A stretch of 64,000 nt of DNA from Gordius sp. MW1. Its lineage: Eukaryota; Nematomorpha; Gordioida; Gordea; Gordiidae. The notes below the pieces were generated by a model. That model was not told the DNA's origin. It was given only the letters and a program-made list of their open reading frames with translations, and ran no database searches. Position numbers and translations under genes: made by a program. Positions 52,174 through 62,040 of the stretch are shown piece after piece. The DNA lies in the NCBI GenBank assembly GCA_964036665.1, contig OZ038529.1, positions 12,718,060 to 12,782,059 on the forward strand. The letters are read 5' to 3'. Each line of letters opens with the position of its first letter. The first letter of the stretch is position 1.

Positions 52174-55100
52174 TTATATAGCATCAAACAATTTTAATTG
52201 TTCAGCATGCCTAATTTCAAATTTATTTTCCTTCAAGTCCTTAACTTTGTAGATTTTAGTACCTAACTGTTCAATAATTACACCTAACACCCATTTAGGT
52301 TTACCCAAATAGTTTCGATACCAAACTCTTTGGTTTACCGTAAACTTTGGCACACTAATACTGGGCGATGTTTGGTGTTCAGTGAACTTTAAAAAGTCGG
52401 GTGGGTACCTTAATTTACGATTCAAAAACTCATAGCTAACCGGAGCACGATTAGGATACCGTGGTGACATATTGTGATAAAGTTTAGATAACCACGTTCC
52501 GTCCTTCGTTACTTTAGCTATGTTCAACCATTTTTTAACAATACCTACATACCTTTCTACCTGCCCATTAGAGCTTGGATGGTACGGTGGAGTTAAAATA
52601 TGGTTAATTTTATATTTTAAACAAAATTGTTTAAATTCGTTGCTAACAAAAGCTTTACCATTATCCGTAACAATTATTTCTGGAAACCCGTAATTCCCTA
52701 TCAATTCCTTTAAAATTGTAATTGTTACTCTACTTGATATATTTGATATAACTTTAAATTCCGTCCAACCGGAAAACGCATCTACTATTAAGATGTACCG
52801 TTTTTTATCTAATTCGAAAAAATCTATGTGTATACGCTCCCATGGAAACTTAGGACGAGGCCACCTAGATTTTTTATTTTTACGCGGCATCGGTGCATCA
52901 AGCTTACAAAGCTCACACTGCCTTACGAATTTTTGGATGTCTTTAGTTAATTGCGGCCACCAGACGTATTGTCTGGCCAAGCCTTTCATTTTAACCATCC
53001 CACAGTGTCCCTGATGTAATATTTTTAGCACCTCCTGACGAAGCTTAATTGGTACCACTAACCTTTCATGCTTTTTAAGAACATTATTTTCTACATATAA
53101 TTCGTTCATAACATGTTTAAAAGGGGTAGGTACATTAACTTTATCGTCTAAGCCTGCCAAAATATCTTTTACTTTACATAATTCAGGGTCCGCGTTACTT
53201 TCCTTAACAATATCGTTTAAATCTAAAATATTTAAAGCATTGATTACATGTCCTCCTATTATATCACAAGACAAAGGTAAATCATCGGCCTCAATGGTAT
53301 CTGCGCCCAAACGCGATAGTACATCAGCCAAATGATTGTCCTTTCCCTTGCCGTATTTTAGGGTTAATGTAAAATTTCCCAACATTACAAGCCAACGTTG
53401 TAACCTAGGAGACATTAATAGTTCGGCGTTCGCCTTTTTAAATAAAGCAACAAGCGGCTTATGATCTGTAACTACAGTAAACGATTTGCCAATTAAATAT
53501 TCGCGACATCGTTGTAAACCGTAAATCATCGCTAATGCCTCGCGTTCTATAACAGAATATCCCACCTCTGTTTTATTTAATTTACGCGAAAAATACAAAA
53601 CTGGATGCTCCATTCCATCCTCAACCTGACATAATGCGCCTCCAATACCAATATTGGATGCATCGACCCTTAGTATATGTTGTTTATTAGGATCAAAACA
53701 TCTTAAAATGGGTTTTTTAAGCAAGATATTTTTCAAAAAAACAAATTTTTCAATATCACTTTTACTCCATTTAAATATGATGTCTTTTTTTGTCAATTCG
53801 TATAATGGTCCAGCATATTCAGTGTAATTATTTATAAATTTACTGTAATAGTTCATTAAACCCATAAATGACGATAGTTCCTTTTTATTTGCAGGTAACT
53901 TAACATTTTTAATGGCTTCTATCTTGTCATACTTTGGTTGAATATTACCATTATTTAAAATATGTCCTAAATAGACAATTTGTTCAGTCCCAAAAACACA
54001 TTTCTTAGCTGAAACTTTTAAACCTTTTAGACTAATTAAATTCAAGACCTGAACAAGACGCAAATCATGCTCTTCTTTCGTTCGTCCCGTTATTAATATA
54101 TCGTCCAAATAAAATATTATACCGTCTAAATTACTAAAAATCGACGCCATAGCACGCTGAAAAATAGCAGCTGAAATGCTTAAGCCAAAAGGTAGCCTTT
54201 TAAATTTAAAAAGTCCGGCATCAGTATTAATTGTTAGGAGCCGCGATGACTTTTCATCTACCTGTAATTGCCAGTAAGCGTTGGCAAGGTCAATTTTTGA
54301 GAAAAATTTAGCGCCTATTAATTTAACAAAAATAATTTCTAATCTTGGCAATGGGTATTTTACCTCAATGATACATTTGTTTACCGTGATTCTATAATCA
54401 GCACAAACCCTAACTGTACCGTCAGTCTTCCTGACCGGTACCAAAGGTGTAGCCCATTCTGAATAGCCAATAGGTTCAATTTTGTTATCCTTTAACCATG
54501 CTTTAATTACATCGTCGACTTTATTTTTCAAAATTAAAGGTACGCGCCTGGCAGCACAAAATTTAGGAATCGCATTTAAATTAACTCGAACCGAAAATAT
54601 TTCGTCATTTAAGCATCCTAAACCAGGTTCAAAAATTTTAGAGAATTGGTTTTTTATATTATCAATTTTGGTGTGCCATGTTGTGACCAAATCAGGCTTT
54701 GCCCCCAGGTTAGCTAATTTATGGCATGTGGGTTCCAGAGGTACCCCGCACTGTAAATCGGCATGAAAAATGGGTCGTTCTTGGCAGACGGGACCTCCCG
54801 AGTTATCTGATCTATGGGCTATGCGCCCTAAATCAGAATGAAAAACGGGTGTGAAATCCCTGCACTGTGAACTACCTGACAACGCCTTCGACATCACCAT
54901 GGACTTAACATCAACCTTGAAAATTTCGCGGGCATTATTTTTATTACATAATCCCCACCATTGAATTTGGGGCCCAATTATCCTAATCCAGGACCAGCCC
55001 ATTATATTATCGACATTCTCTTTAATAATATATAAATCCAATTCAACCACAAATCCTGCCACTTTAACTAAAACATTAATCCTACCCAGGACAGTAATGA

Positions 55101-55302
55101 AAGTATTATCAACTTGTTTTGCAATTATATTGGCAGTTTCCAAATCACGGTTGGGCCAAAATTTTTTAAACGTTTTAAAACTAATTATTGAAATTGCTGC
55201 GCCAGTATCTAATATAAAAGACAGCTTAAAATTATCGACATTTACTATCACTAAAGGTGAAGCTGACGAATTTAAAACTTTATTTATATCTACCGTGCGC
55301 AT
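52174..55302 (-). CDS. pol: Pol polyprotein: protease, reverse transcriptase, RNase H, integrase (1,042 aa)
   Basis: One uninterrupted frame encodes all enzymes for replication in gypsy order. The protease has the DTGA active site at 32-35. Reverse transcriptase spans about 250-430, with the first catalytic Asp338 in KIDLA and YLDD at 398-401. RNase H carries Asp547, Glu588, Asp613 (TDHKPL) and Asp660. Integrase starts near 760 with H763/H766 and C796/C799 as the zinc-binding part, then the catalytic triad Asp827, Asp880 and Glu916 with the D(35)E spacing. A C-terminal stretch at about 987-1038 resembles the GPY/F module. All catalytic residues are present. An oddity is Ala378, where most RTs have proline (S-P-A-I-F-Q context); a single base change would explain it. 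The ATG leaves about 30 residues before the protease motif, enough for a complete domain. It ends in TAA 27 nt before the third ORF, in the same frame. Confidence 0.97.
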   Translation of the reverse strand: MRTVDINKVLNSSASPLVIVNVDNFKLSFILDTGAAISIISFKTFKKFWPNRDLETANIIAKQVDNTFITVLGRINVLVKVAGFVVELDLYIIKENVDNIMGWSWIRIIGPQIQWWGLCNKNNAREIFKVDVKSMVMSKALSGSSQCRDFTPVFHSDLGRIAHRSDNSGGPVCQERPIFHADLQCGVPLEPTCHKLANLGAKPDLVTTWHTKIDNIKNQFSKIFEPGLGCLNDEIFSVRVNLNAIPKFCAARRVPLILKNKVDDVIKAWLKDNKIEPIGYSEWATPLVPVRKTDGTVRVCADYRITVNKCIIEVKYPLPRLEIIFVKLIGAKFFSKIDLANAYWQLQVDEKSSRLLTINTDAGLFKFKRLPFGLSISAAIFQRAMASIFSNLDGIIFYLDDILITGRTKEEHDLRLVQVLNLISLKGLKVSAKKCVFGTEQIVYLGHILNNGNIQPKYDKIEAIKNVKLPANKKELSSFMGLMNYYSKFINNYTEYAGPLYELTKKDIIFKWSKSDIEKFVFLKNILLKKPILRCFDPNKQHILRVDASNIGIGGALCQVEDGMEHPVLYFSRKLNKTEVGYSVIEREALAMIYGLQRCREYLIGKSFTVVTDHKPLVALFKKANAELLMSPRLQRWLVMLGNFTLTLKYGKGKDNHLADVLSRLGADTIEADDLPLSCDIIGGHVINALNILDLNDIVKESNADPELCKVKDILAGLDDKVNVPTPFKHVMNELYVENNVLKKHERLVVPIKLRQEVLKILHQGHCGMVKMKGLARQYVWWPQLTKDIQKFVRQCELCKLDAPMPRKNKKSRWPRPKFPWERIHIDFFELDKKRYILIVDAFSGWTEFKVISNISSRVTITILKELIGNYGFPEIIVTDNGKAFVSNEFKQFCLKYKINHILTPPYHPSSNGQVERYVGIVKKWLNIAKVTKDGTWLSKLYHNMSPRYPNRAPVSYEFLNRKLRYPPDFLKFTEHQTSPSISVPKFTVNQRVWYRNYLGKPKWVLGVIIEQLGTKIYKVKDLKENKFEIRHAEQLKLFDAI

Positions 55303-55328
55303 ATTTATATAGTTCGAACTCCCCTGCG

Positions 55329-55341
55329 CTAGTCAATCAAA
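55329..55341 (-). other. Gag-pol junction with stops in all three frames
   Basis: The minus strand reads TTTGATTGACTAG. The gag frame ends at the first TGA (55337-55339). The pol frame has the second TGA (55333-55335), and the third frame has the TAG. The pol-frame stop is followed by CTAG; UGA-CUAG is a known leaky stop context in animal genes. After that stop the pol frame is open through the pol ATG at 55302. Pol could start at that ATG, or be reached by readthrough from the pol frame, which would also require entry by a +1 shift from gag. Confidence 0.5.
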
Positions 55342-55831
55342 CACAGCCTGCCCACTGGCAGCTGTTTGCGCTTGATTGACGTCCCCTGCATTTATAACAA
55401 AATTTCCCGTCCGCAACCTCTTTCGTGTTATAATTATTTGAAGTTGTTGGTGCGTTAAAACTTGGGAAGTTTTTGTGGGTAAATCTATGGTCTGTGTAGG
55501 GTTTATTGGGGTGCGCATAATTACTAAAATTATTTCTCGGGCCGCGTTGTGCAAAATTTTCCGAAATATATCTGAAATCTTCATTATTACGCCTTTTAAA
55601 GTATCTATTATCACAATCTTTCTTAAGGTGTCCCCGTTGCCCACATCCGTAACACCTTATATTAGCCTTGAAATTAGACTTAAGTAAAAAAACCTTTTCT
55701 ACTCTTTTCAATTTATACCACACAAATAAAACTAGTACGGTTAAAATTGATATATATACAAGTAATTTATCCGCGCACAAATAATTAAAAAAATTAATGC
55801 CAATCGACGGTGGCGTGTAAAAACCAAACAT
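55337..55831 (-). CDS. gag: Gag-like protein remnant with zinc knuckle (164 aa)
   Basis: Gag forms the virus-like particle, and its nucleocapsid part packages the RNA. The sequence shows a canonical CCHC zinc knuckle at C60, C63, H68 and C73 (CX2CX4HX4C). An Asn/Arg-rich linker follows, then a second knuckle-like motif at C145, C148 and C158 with the same spacing but Ser153 where histidine is expected. Residues about 22-39 are a strongly hydrophobic membrane-like segment followed by basic residues, odd for Gag. At 164 residues it is far shorter than the several hundred usual for gypsy Gag, and no capsid or major homology region is visible. The first ~50 residues may be translated AT-rich leader joined to the nucleocapsid part by a deletion. 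It ends in TGA 35 nt before the pol ATG, in a different frame from pol. The start is simply the first in-frame ATG and may not be used. Confidence 0.65.
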   Translation of the reverse strand: MFGFYTPPSIGINFFNYLCADKLLVYISILTVLVLFVWYKLKRVEKVFLLKSNFKANIRCYGCGQRGHLKKDCDNRYFKRRNNEDFRYISENFAQRGPRNNFSNYAHPNKPYTDHRFTHKNFPSFNAPTTSNNYNTKEVADGKFCYKCRGRQSSANSCQWAGCV

Positions 55832-55870
55832 TATAAATTACCAAATTCAATCCAAACTATATTAAAATCA

Positions 55871-55979
55871 ATTAAACTAAATAATTTAAATAGAAATCAA
55901 ATTTAATCAAACCAAGCAATCTAAATTAATTAAATTAAATAATTTAAATAGAAAATCAAATTTAATTAAACAAAGCAAT
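55871..55979. repeat. Two imperfect direct repeats of ~50 bp in the leader
   Basis: Copies at 55871-55920 and 55929-55979 share ATTAAA-TAAATAATTTAAAT, AATCAAATTTAAT and AAGCAAT blocks with about five differences, at a spacing of 58 bp. They are almost pure A/T and may have arisen by local duplication. Confidence 0.6.
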
Positions 55980-56282
55980 TTAATCAAAATTAATTAAGAA
56001 ATTTACCAAAAGTTTGCGTTTAATTAAAAAAATTAAAATTAAACAAGAGCAAATTAATTATTACAACGTATACAGTAACCATTTTATTAAGCATAGACGT
56101 ATATAATAATTATTCAATGTAATTATTGTTATCAACAATATGATTATCAAACATAAAAACCCTTTATCCATTATTATGCATTAATAAATTTTTTTACAAT
56201 AGAAATTTTCACTAATTTTATTCCAACATTTTAATAAAACAAATACTAATTTTACGTTAATATTTAAATCTAAAATATTTTT

Positions 56283-56288
56283 ACTTAC
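56283..56288 (-). promoter_or_regulatory. Candidate splice donor GTAAGT in the leader
   Basis: The minus strand reads AATT-GTAAGT about 40 nt downstream of the LTR, a perfect match to the intron side of the 5' splice consensus. Retroelements with an env-position gene often use a leader donor to make a subgenomic RNA. Use of this site is inference. Confidence 0.35.
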
Positions 56289-56310
56289 AATTCCTTTTTT
56301 TTAAGAAGAG

Positions 56311-56326
56311 GGCGATTCTGACACCA
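56311..56326 (-). other. Primer binding site, probably tRNA-Leu
   Basis: One nucleotide after the 5' LTR the minus strand reads TGGTGTCAGAATCGCC. The plus strand therefore ends ...TTCTGACACCA (56316-56326), an expected tRNA 3' end with CCA. From memory, insect leucine tRNAs end in TTCTGACACCA, an 11-nt match; further upstream the match appears to fail. The tRNA identity is inference, but a primer site at this place is solid. Confidence 0.75.
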
Positions 56327-56327
56327 A

Positions 56328-56945
56328 TGTAATGTCTGGCGACCGAGTAAAAAGGGCTGAGCGAAGGATTTAAATTAACTTTATTTACGCTAATACGTCT
56401 AAATATTTACAATTATAAAGACGATTTACAATTAAAGTGATTGGCGACGGTAAAATTATAATGTTCCGTAAAATTACAATAAAAGGGGAAAGATGTAGGG
56501 ATTGGGGACAATTACAAGGATTTAGGAAGAGTACAAAGTTTTGGAAAAATTTATAAGGACTCAATTATTGACATGGGATTTCGCTTTTATAGCTGTTGAA
56601 TCTTCCCAGAGTGGTGGACTTGATTGAACGAGCAATGTACGGGAAATCTTCAGACGGGGCTGCAAAAATGAGTTCCATATGTGACTGGGTTAAAAATTAA
56701 AATAAAAAGTAATTAAAAAAAGAAAGCGTCAAAGAAAATTAGCCACTTCCGCGTCTAGGTTAACCCGCGGTAAAAATGCCTTCCTTTGACCAATTCCCTT
56801 TTTTTAATTATAAGGATTGCAGAACCGTTCTTTAACCCTTTTACATTAATATTAATAAAATAAATCTAAGTAAGATCAAAGTATACCGCGAACATTAAAA
56901 CGCGATATACCAACATATGGTTACGTGGTATACACGTATACCACA
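56328..56945 (-). repeat. 5' LTR (transcriptional), 618 bp
   Basis: This is the upstream LTR for the minus-strand genes. It reads as identical to 51057-51674 at a displacement of 5,271 bp. In minus orientation it starts TGTGGTATAC and ends CCAGACATTACA. It holds a near-palindrome at the very start of U3, a TATA box at 56584-56591 and AATAAA at 56380-56385. R and U5 limits can only be estimated: R probably begins 20-35 nt after the TATA box, and U5 is probably about 30-60 nt. Confidence 0.95.
56584..56591 (-). promoter_or_regulatory. LTR TATA box (5' LTR)
   Basis: On the minus strand TATAAAAG follows CAACAGC and is the best TATA match in the LTR. It lies about 354 nt into the LTR, implying a U3 of roughly 380 nt. 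The duplicate in the 3' LTR is at 51313-51320. A TCAATA sequence about 20 nt downstream resembles an insect initiator only loosely. Confidence 0.65.
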
Positions 56946-56950
56946 GTTGT
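56946..56950. repeat. Target-site duplication, right copy (GTTGT)
   Basis: GTTGT directly follows the right LTR and continues into ATCGCAACG of the interrupted satellite monomer. A 5-bp duplication fits a gypsy-type integrase. Confidence 0.95.
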
Positions 56951-59900
56951 ATCGCAACGTTATGCTTAATTTTTGAAAATGGCTCTATGCGATCATGATT
57001 TCAAAGTAATAGTTTTTAGATTTTGAAATTTTCACTTGGGATGATAGAAACCACGTCTGAAAACGACAACTTTCATCGGATGCATACGGTTGAAAGAAAA
57101 ATATGTGAAAAATTTTGAGGTAAAAATATTTATTTTTTTCAATTCTATGTGAAAGAGCATGAAAAAATATATAAAAGTAAGGAAATTTGAGAATCCTATT
57201 ATCCTCGATTGACTTCCGAAAAGAGGTTTTAAGCTGCGAGAACTATCATTTTGACAAAAGACAACGTTTTATTGTTGCGATTAGTTTGTTGTATCGCAGC
57301 GTGAGTGCTTAATTTTTCAAAAATGCACTATGCGATCATGATTTTAAAGTATTTTCTGATTCTGATAAATTTTTACTTGGGATCATAGAAACCACGTCTG
57401 AAAACGACAACTTTCATCGGATGAATACGGTTCAAAGAAAAATATGTGAAAAATTTTGAGGTAAAAATATTTATTTTTTTCGATTCTATGTGAAAGAGCA
57501 GTAAGCCAATTTGAGAATCCTATTATCCTCGTGTGACTTCCGAAAAGAGGTTTTAAGCTGCGAGAACTATCATTTTGACCACAGACAACGTTTTATTGTT
57601 GCGATTAGTTTGTTGTATCGCCAAGTGATGCTTAATTTTTGAAAATGGCTCTATGCGATCATGATTTCAAAGTAATAGTTTTCAGATTCTGATAAATTTT
57701 TACGTGGGATCATAGAAACCACGTCTGAAAACGACAACTTTCATCGGATGAATACGGTTCAAAGAAAAATATGTGAAAATTTTGAGGTAAAAATATTTAT
57801 TTTTTTCAATTCTATGTGAAAGAGCATGAAAAAATATATAAAAGTAAGCCAATTTGTGAATCCTATTATCCTCGATTGACTTCTGAAAAGAGGTTTTAAG
57901 CTGCGAGAACTATCATTTTGACAAAAGACAACGTTTTATTGTTGCGATTAGTTTGTTGTATCGCAACGTGATGCTTAATTTTTGAAAATGGCTCTATGCG
58001 ATCATGATTTCAAAGTAATAGTTTTCAGATTCTGAAATCTTTACTTGGGATCATAGAAACCACGTCTGAAAACGACAACTTTTATCGGATGCATACGGTT
58101 GAAAGAAAAATATGTGAAAAATTTTGAGGTAAAAATATTTGTTTTTTTCAATTCTATGTGAAAGAGCATGAAAAAAGTAAGCCAATTTGAGAATCCTATT
58201 ATCCTCGATTGACTTCCGAAAAGAGGTAAGCTGCGAGAACTATCATTTTGACAAAAGACAACGTTTTATTGTTGCGATTAGTTTGTTGTATCGCAACGTG
58301 AGTGCTTAATTTTTCAAAACGGCTCTATGCGATTATGATTTCAAAGTAATAGTTTTTAGATTCTGATAAATTTTTACTTGGGATCATAGAAACCACGTCT
58401 GAAAACGACAACTTTCATCGGATGAATACGTTTCAAAGAAAAATATGTGAAAAATTTTGAGGTAAAAATATTTATTTTTTCGATTCTATGTGAAAGAGCA
58501 TGAAAAAATATATAAAAGTAAGCCAATTTGAGAATCCTATTATCCTCGATTGACTTCCGAAAAGAGGTTTTAAGCTGCGAGAACTATCATTTTGACCAAA
58601 GACAACGTTTTATTGTTGCGATTAGTTTGTTGTATCGCAACGTGATGCTTAATTTTTGAAAATGGCTCTATGCGATCATGATTTCAAAGTAATAGTTTTT
58701 AGATTCTGATAAATTTTTTCTTGGGATCATGGAAACCACGTCTGAAAACGACAACTTTCATCGGATGAATACGGTTCAAAGAAAAATATGTGAAAAGTTT
58801 TGAGGTAAAAATATTTATTTTTTTCAATTCTATGTGAAAGAGCATGAAAAAATATATAAAAGTAAGCCAATTTAAGAATCCTATTATCCTCGATTGACTT
58901 CCAAAAAGAGGTTTTAAGCTGCGAGAACTATCATTTTGACAAAAGACAACGTTTTATTGTTGCGATTAGTTTGTTGTATCGCAACGTGATGCTTAATTTT
59001 TGAAAATGGCTCTATGCGATCATGATTTCAAAGTAATAGTTTTTAGATTCTGATAAATTTTTTCTTGGGATCATAGAAACCACGTCTGAAAACGACAACT
59101 TTCATCGGATGAATACGGTTCAAAGAAAAATATGTGAAAAGTTTTGAGGTAAAAATATTTATTTTTTTCAATTCTATGTGAAAGTGCATGAAAAAATATA
59201 TAAAAGTAAGCCAATTTGAGAATCCTATTATCCTCGATTGACTTCCGAAAAGAGGTTTTAAGCTGCGAGAACTATCATTTTGACAAAAGACAACGTTTTA
59301 TTGTTGCGATTTGTTGTATCGCAACGTGATGCTTAATTTTTGAAAATGGCTCTATGCGATCATGATTTCAATGTAATAGTTTTCATCTGATAAATTTTTA
59401 CTTGGGATCATAGAAACCACGTCTGAAAACGACAACTTTCATCGGATGAATACGGTTCAAAGAAAAATATGTGAAAAATTTTGAGGTAAAAATATTTATT
59501 TTTTTCGATTCTATGTGAAAGAGCATGAAAAAATATATAAAAGTATGAGAATCCTATTATCCTCGATTGACTTGCGAAAAGAGGTTTTAAGCTGCGAGAA
59601 CTATCATTATGACAAAAGACAACGTTTTATTGTTGCGATTAGTTTGTTGTATCGCAACGTGATGCTTAATTTTTGAAAATGGCTCTATGCGATCATGATT
59701 TCAAAGTAATAGTTTTTATCTGATAAATTTTTACTTGCGATCATAGAAACCACGTCTGAAAACGACAACTTTAATCGGATGAATACGGTTCAAAGAAAAA
59801 TATGTGAAAAATTTTGAGGTAAAAATGTTTATTTTTTTCAATTCTATGTGAAAGAGCATGAAAAAATATATAAAAGTAAGCCAATTTGAGAATCCTATTA

Positions 59901-62007
59901 TCCTCGATTGACTTGCGAAAAGAGGTTTTAAGCTGCGAGAACTATCATTTTGACAAAAGACAACGTTTTATTGTTGCGATTAGTTTGTTGTATCGCAACG
60001 TGATGCTTAATTTTTGAAAATGGCTCTATGCGATCATGATTTCAAAGTAATAGTTTTCATCTGATAAATTTTTACTTGCGATCATAGAAACCACGTCTGA
60101 AAACGACAACTTTCATCGGATGAATACGGTTCAAAGAAAAATATGTGAAAAATTTTGAGGTAAAAATATTTGTTTTTTTCGATTCTATGTGAAAGAGCAT
60201 GAAAAAATATATAAAAGTAAGCCAATTTGAGAATCCTATTATCCTCGATTGACTTCCGAAAAGAGGTTTTAAGCTGCGAGAACTATCATTTTGACAAAAG
60301 ACAACGTTTTATTGTTGCGATTTGTTGTATCGCAACGTGATGCTTAATTTTTGAAAATGGCTCTATGCGATCATGATTTCAATGTAATAGTTTTCCTGAT
60401 AAATTTTTACTTGGGATCATAGAAACCACGTCTGAAAACGACAACTTTCATCGGATGCATACGGTTGAAAGAAAAATATGTGAAAAATTTTGAGGTAAAA
60501 ATATTTATTTTTTTCAATTCTATGTGAAAGAGCATGAAAAAATATATAAAAGTAAGGAAATTTGAGAATCCTATTATCCTCGATTGACTTCCGAAAAGAG
60601 GTTTTAAGCTGCGAGAACTATCATTTTGACAAAAGACAACGTTTTATTGTTGCGATTAGTTTGTTGTATCGCAGCGTGAGTGCTTAATTTTTCAAAAATG
60701 CACTATGCGATCATGATTTTAAAGTATTTTCTGATTCTGATAAATTTTTACTTGGGATCATAGAAACCACGTCTGAAAACGACAACTTTCATCGGATGAA
60801 TACGGTTCAAAGAAAAATATGTGAAAAATTTTGAGGTAAAAATATTTATTTTTTTCGATTCTATGTGAAAGAGCAGTAAGCCAATTTGAGAATCCTATTA
60901 TCCTCGTGTGACTTCCGAAAAGAGGTTTTAAGCTGCGAGAACTATCATTTTGACCACAGACAACGTTTTATTGTTGCGATTAGTTTGTTGTATCGCAACG
61001 TGATGCTTAATTTTTGAAAATGGCTCTATGCGATCATGATTTCAAAGTAATAGTTTTCAGATTCTGATAAATTTTTACGTGGGATCATAGAAACCACGTC
61101 TGAAAACGACAACTTTCATCGGATGAATACGGTTCAAAGAAAAATATGTGAAAATTTTGAGGTAAAAATATTTATTTTTTTCAATTCTATGTGAAAGAGC
61201 ATGAAAAAATATATAAAAGTAAGCCAATTTGTGAATCCTATTATCCTCGATTGACTTCTGAAAAGAGGTTTTAAGCTGCGAGAACTATCATTTTGACCAA
61301 AGACAACGTTTTATTGTTGCGATTAGTTTGTTGTATCGCAACGTGAGTGCTTAATTTTTCAAAACTGCTCTATGCGATTATGATTTCAAAGTAATAGTTT
61401 TTAGATTCTGATAAATTTTTACTTGGGATCATAGAAACCACGTCTGAAAACGACAACTTTCATCGGATGAATACGGTTCAAAGAAAAATATGTGAAAAAT
61501 TTTGAGGTAAAAATATTTATTTTTTTCGATACTATGTGAAAGAGCATAAAAAAATATATAAAAGTAAGCCAATTTGAGAATCCTATTATCCTCGATTGAC
61601 TTGCGAAAAGAGGTTTTAAGCTGCGAGAACTATCATTTTGACAAAAGACAACGTTTTATTGTTGCGATAAGTTTGTTGTATCACAACGTGATGCTTAATT
61701 TTTGAAAATGGCTCTATGCGATCATGATTTCAAAGTAATAGTTTTCAGATTCTGATAAATTTTACTTGGGATCATAGAAACAACGTCTGAAAACGACAAC
61801 TTTTATCGGATGCATACTGTTGAAAGAAAAATATGTGAAAAATTTTGAGGTAAAAATATTTATTTTTTTCAATTCTATGTAAAAGAGCATGAAAAAATAT
61901 ATAAAAGTAAGCCAATTTGAGAATCCTATTATAGTCGATTGACTTCCGAATAGAGGTTTTAAGCTGCGAGAACTATCATTTTGACAAAAGACAACGTTTT
62001 ATTGTTG

Positions 62008-62040
62008 CGATTAGTTTGTTGTATCGCAACGTTATGCTTA
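62008..62040 (+). other. Paralogous empty insertion site
   Basis: This monomer carries the same uninterrupted junction, GATTAGTTTGTTGTATCGC followed by the rare variant CAACGTTATGC, 5,072 bp from the right flank of the element. It lies in the neighbouring copy of the 5.07-kb duplication and shows the sequence before insertion. A further similar empty site is at about 41848-41880. Confidence 0.85.

Larger units (their letters stand above)
55832..56327 (-). other. AT-rich leader between 5' LTR and gag, no ORF
   Basis: About 496 bp between the primer binding site and the gag-like ATG hold no ORF of useful length in any frame. Several ATGs precede the gag ATG on the minus strand (for example near 56078, 56149, 56168, 56179 and 56223), so the gag ATG is not the first in a full-length RNA. 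A GTAAGT donor-like site lies near the start and two imperfect 50-bp direct repeats lie near the end. In complete gypsy elements part of this interval would encode matrix and capsid, so a deletion or decay of gag is likely. Confidence 0.7.
51057..56945 (-). mobile_element. Ty3/gypsy-type LTR retrotransposon, 5,889 bp, inserted in the satellite
   Basis: Two direct repeats of 618 bp bound the element. In the coding (minus) orientation they begin TG and end CA, and they are flanked by a 5-bp target duplication, GTTGT. Between them lie a primer binding site, gag-like, pol and third ORFs and a polypurine tract. The pol order protease, reverse transcriptase, RNase H, integrase is that of Ty3/gypsy (Metaviridae) and not Ty1/copia. 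The residues after the RT aspartates (ILITG) and TDHKPLVALF in RNase H recall the mag-like branch; this is recognition from memory and tentative. The LTRs read as identical, so insertion is recent. Gag appears to lack its capsid part, so the copy is probably not autonomous although pol is open. Confidence 0.96.

Noticed and set aside
52793-55312. Plus-strand ORFs at 52793-53014, 54482-54766 and 55097-55312
   Set aside because: Antisense shadows of the pol frame without independent support.
55333-55644. Minus-strand ORF of 103 codons overlapping gag
   Set aside because: It is in the pol frame, but its N-terminal part is the shifted translation of the zinc-knuckle coding region and shows no motif. 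It matters only for the junction stop.
51057-56945. Ty1/copia or BEL/Pao identity
   Set aside because: Integrase follows RNase H, unlike Ty1/copia. The RT, RNase H and integrase motifs fit gypsy better than BEL/Pao, although 5-bp duplications occur in both.
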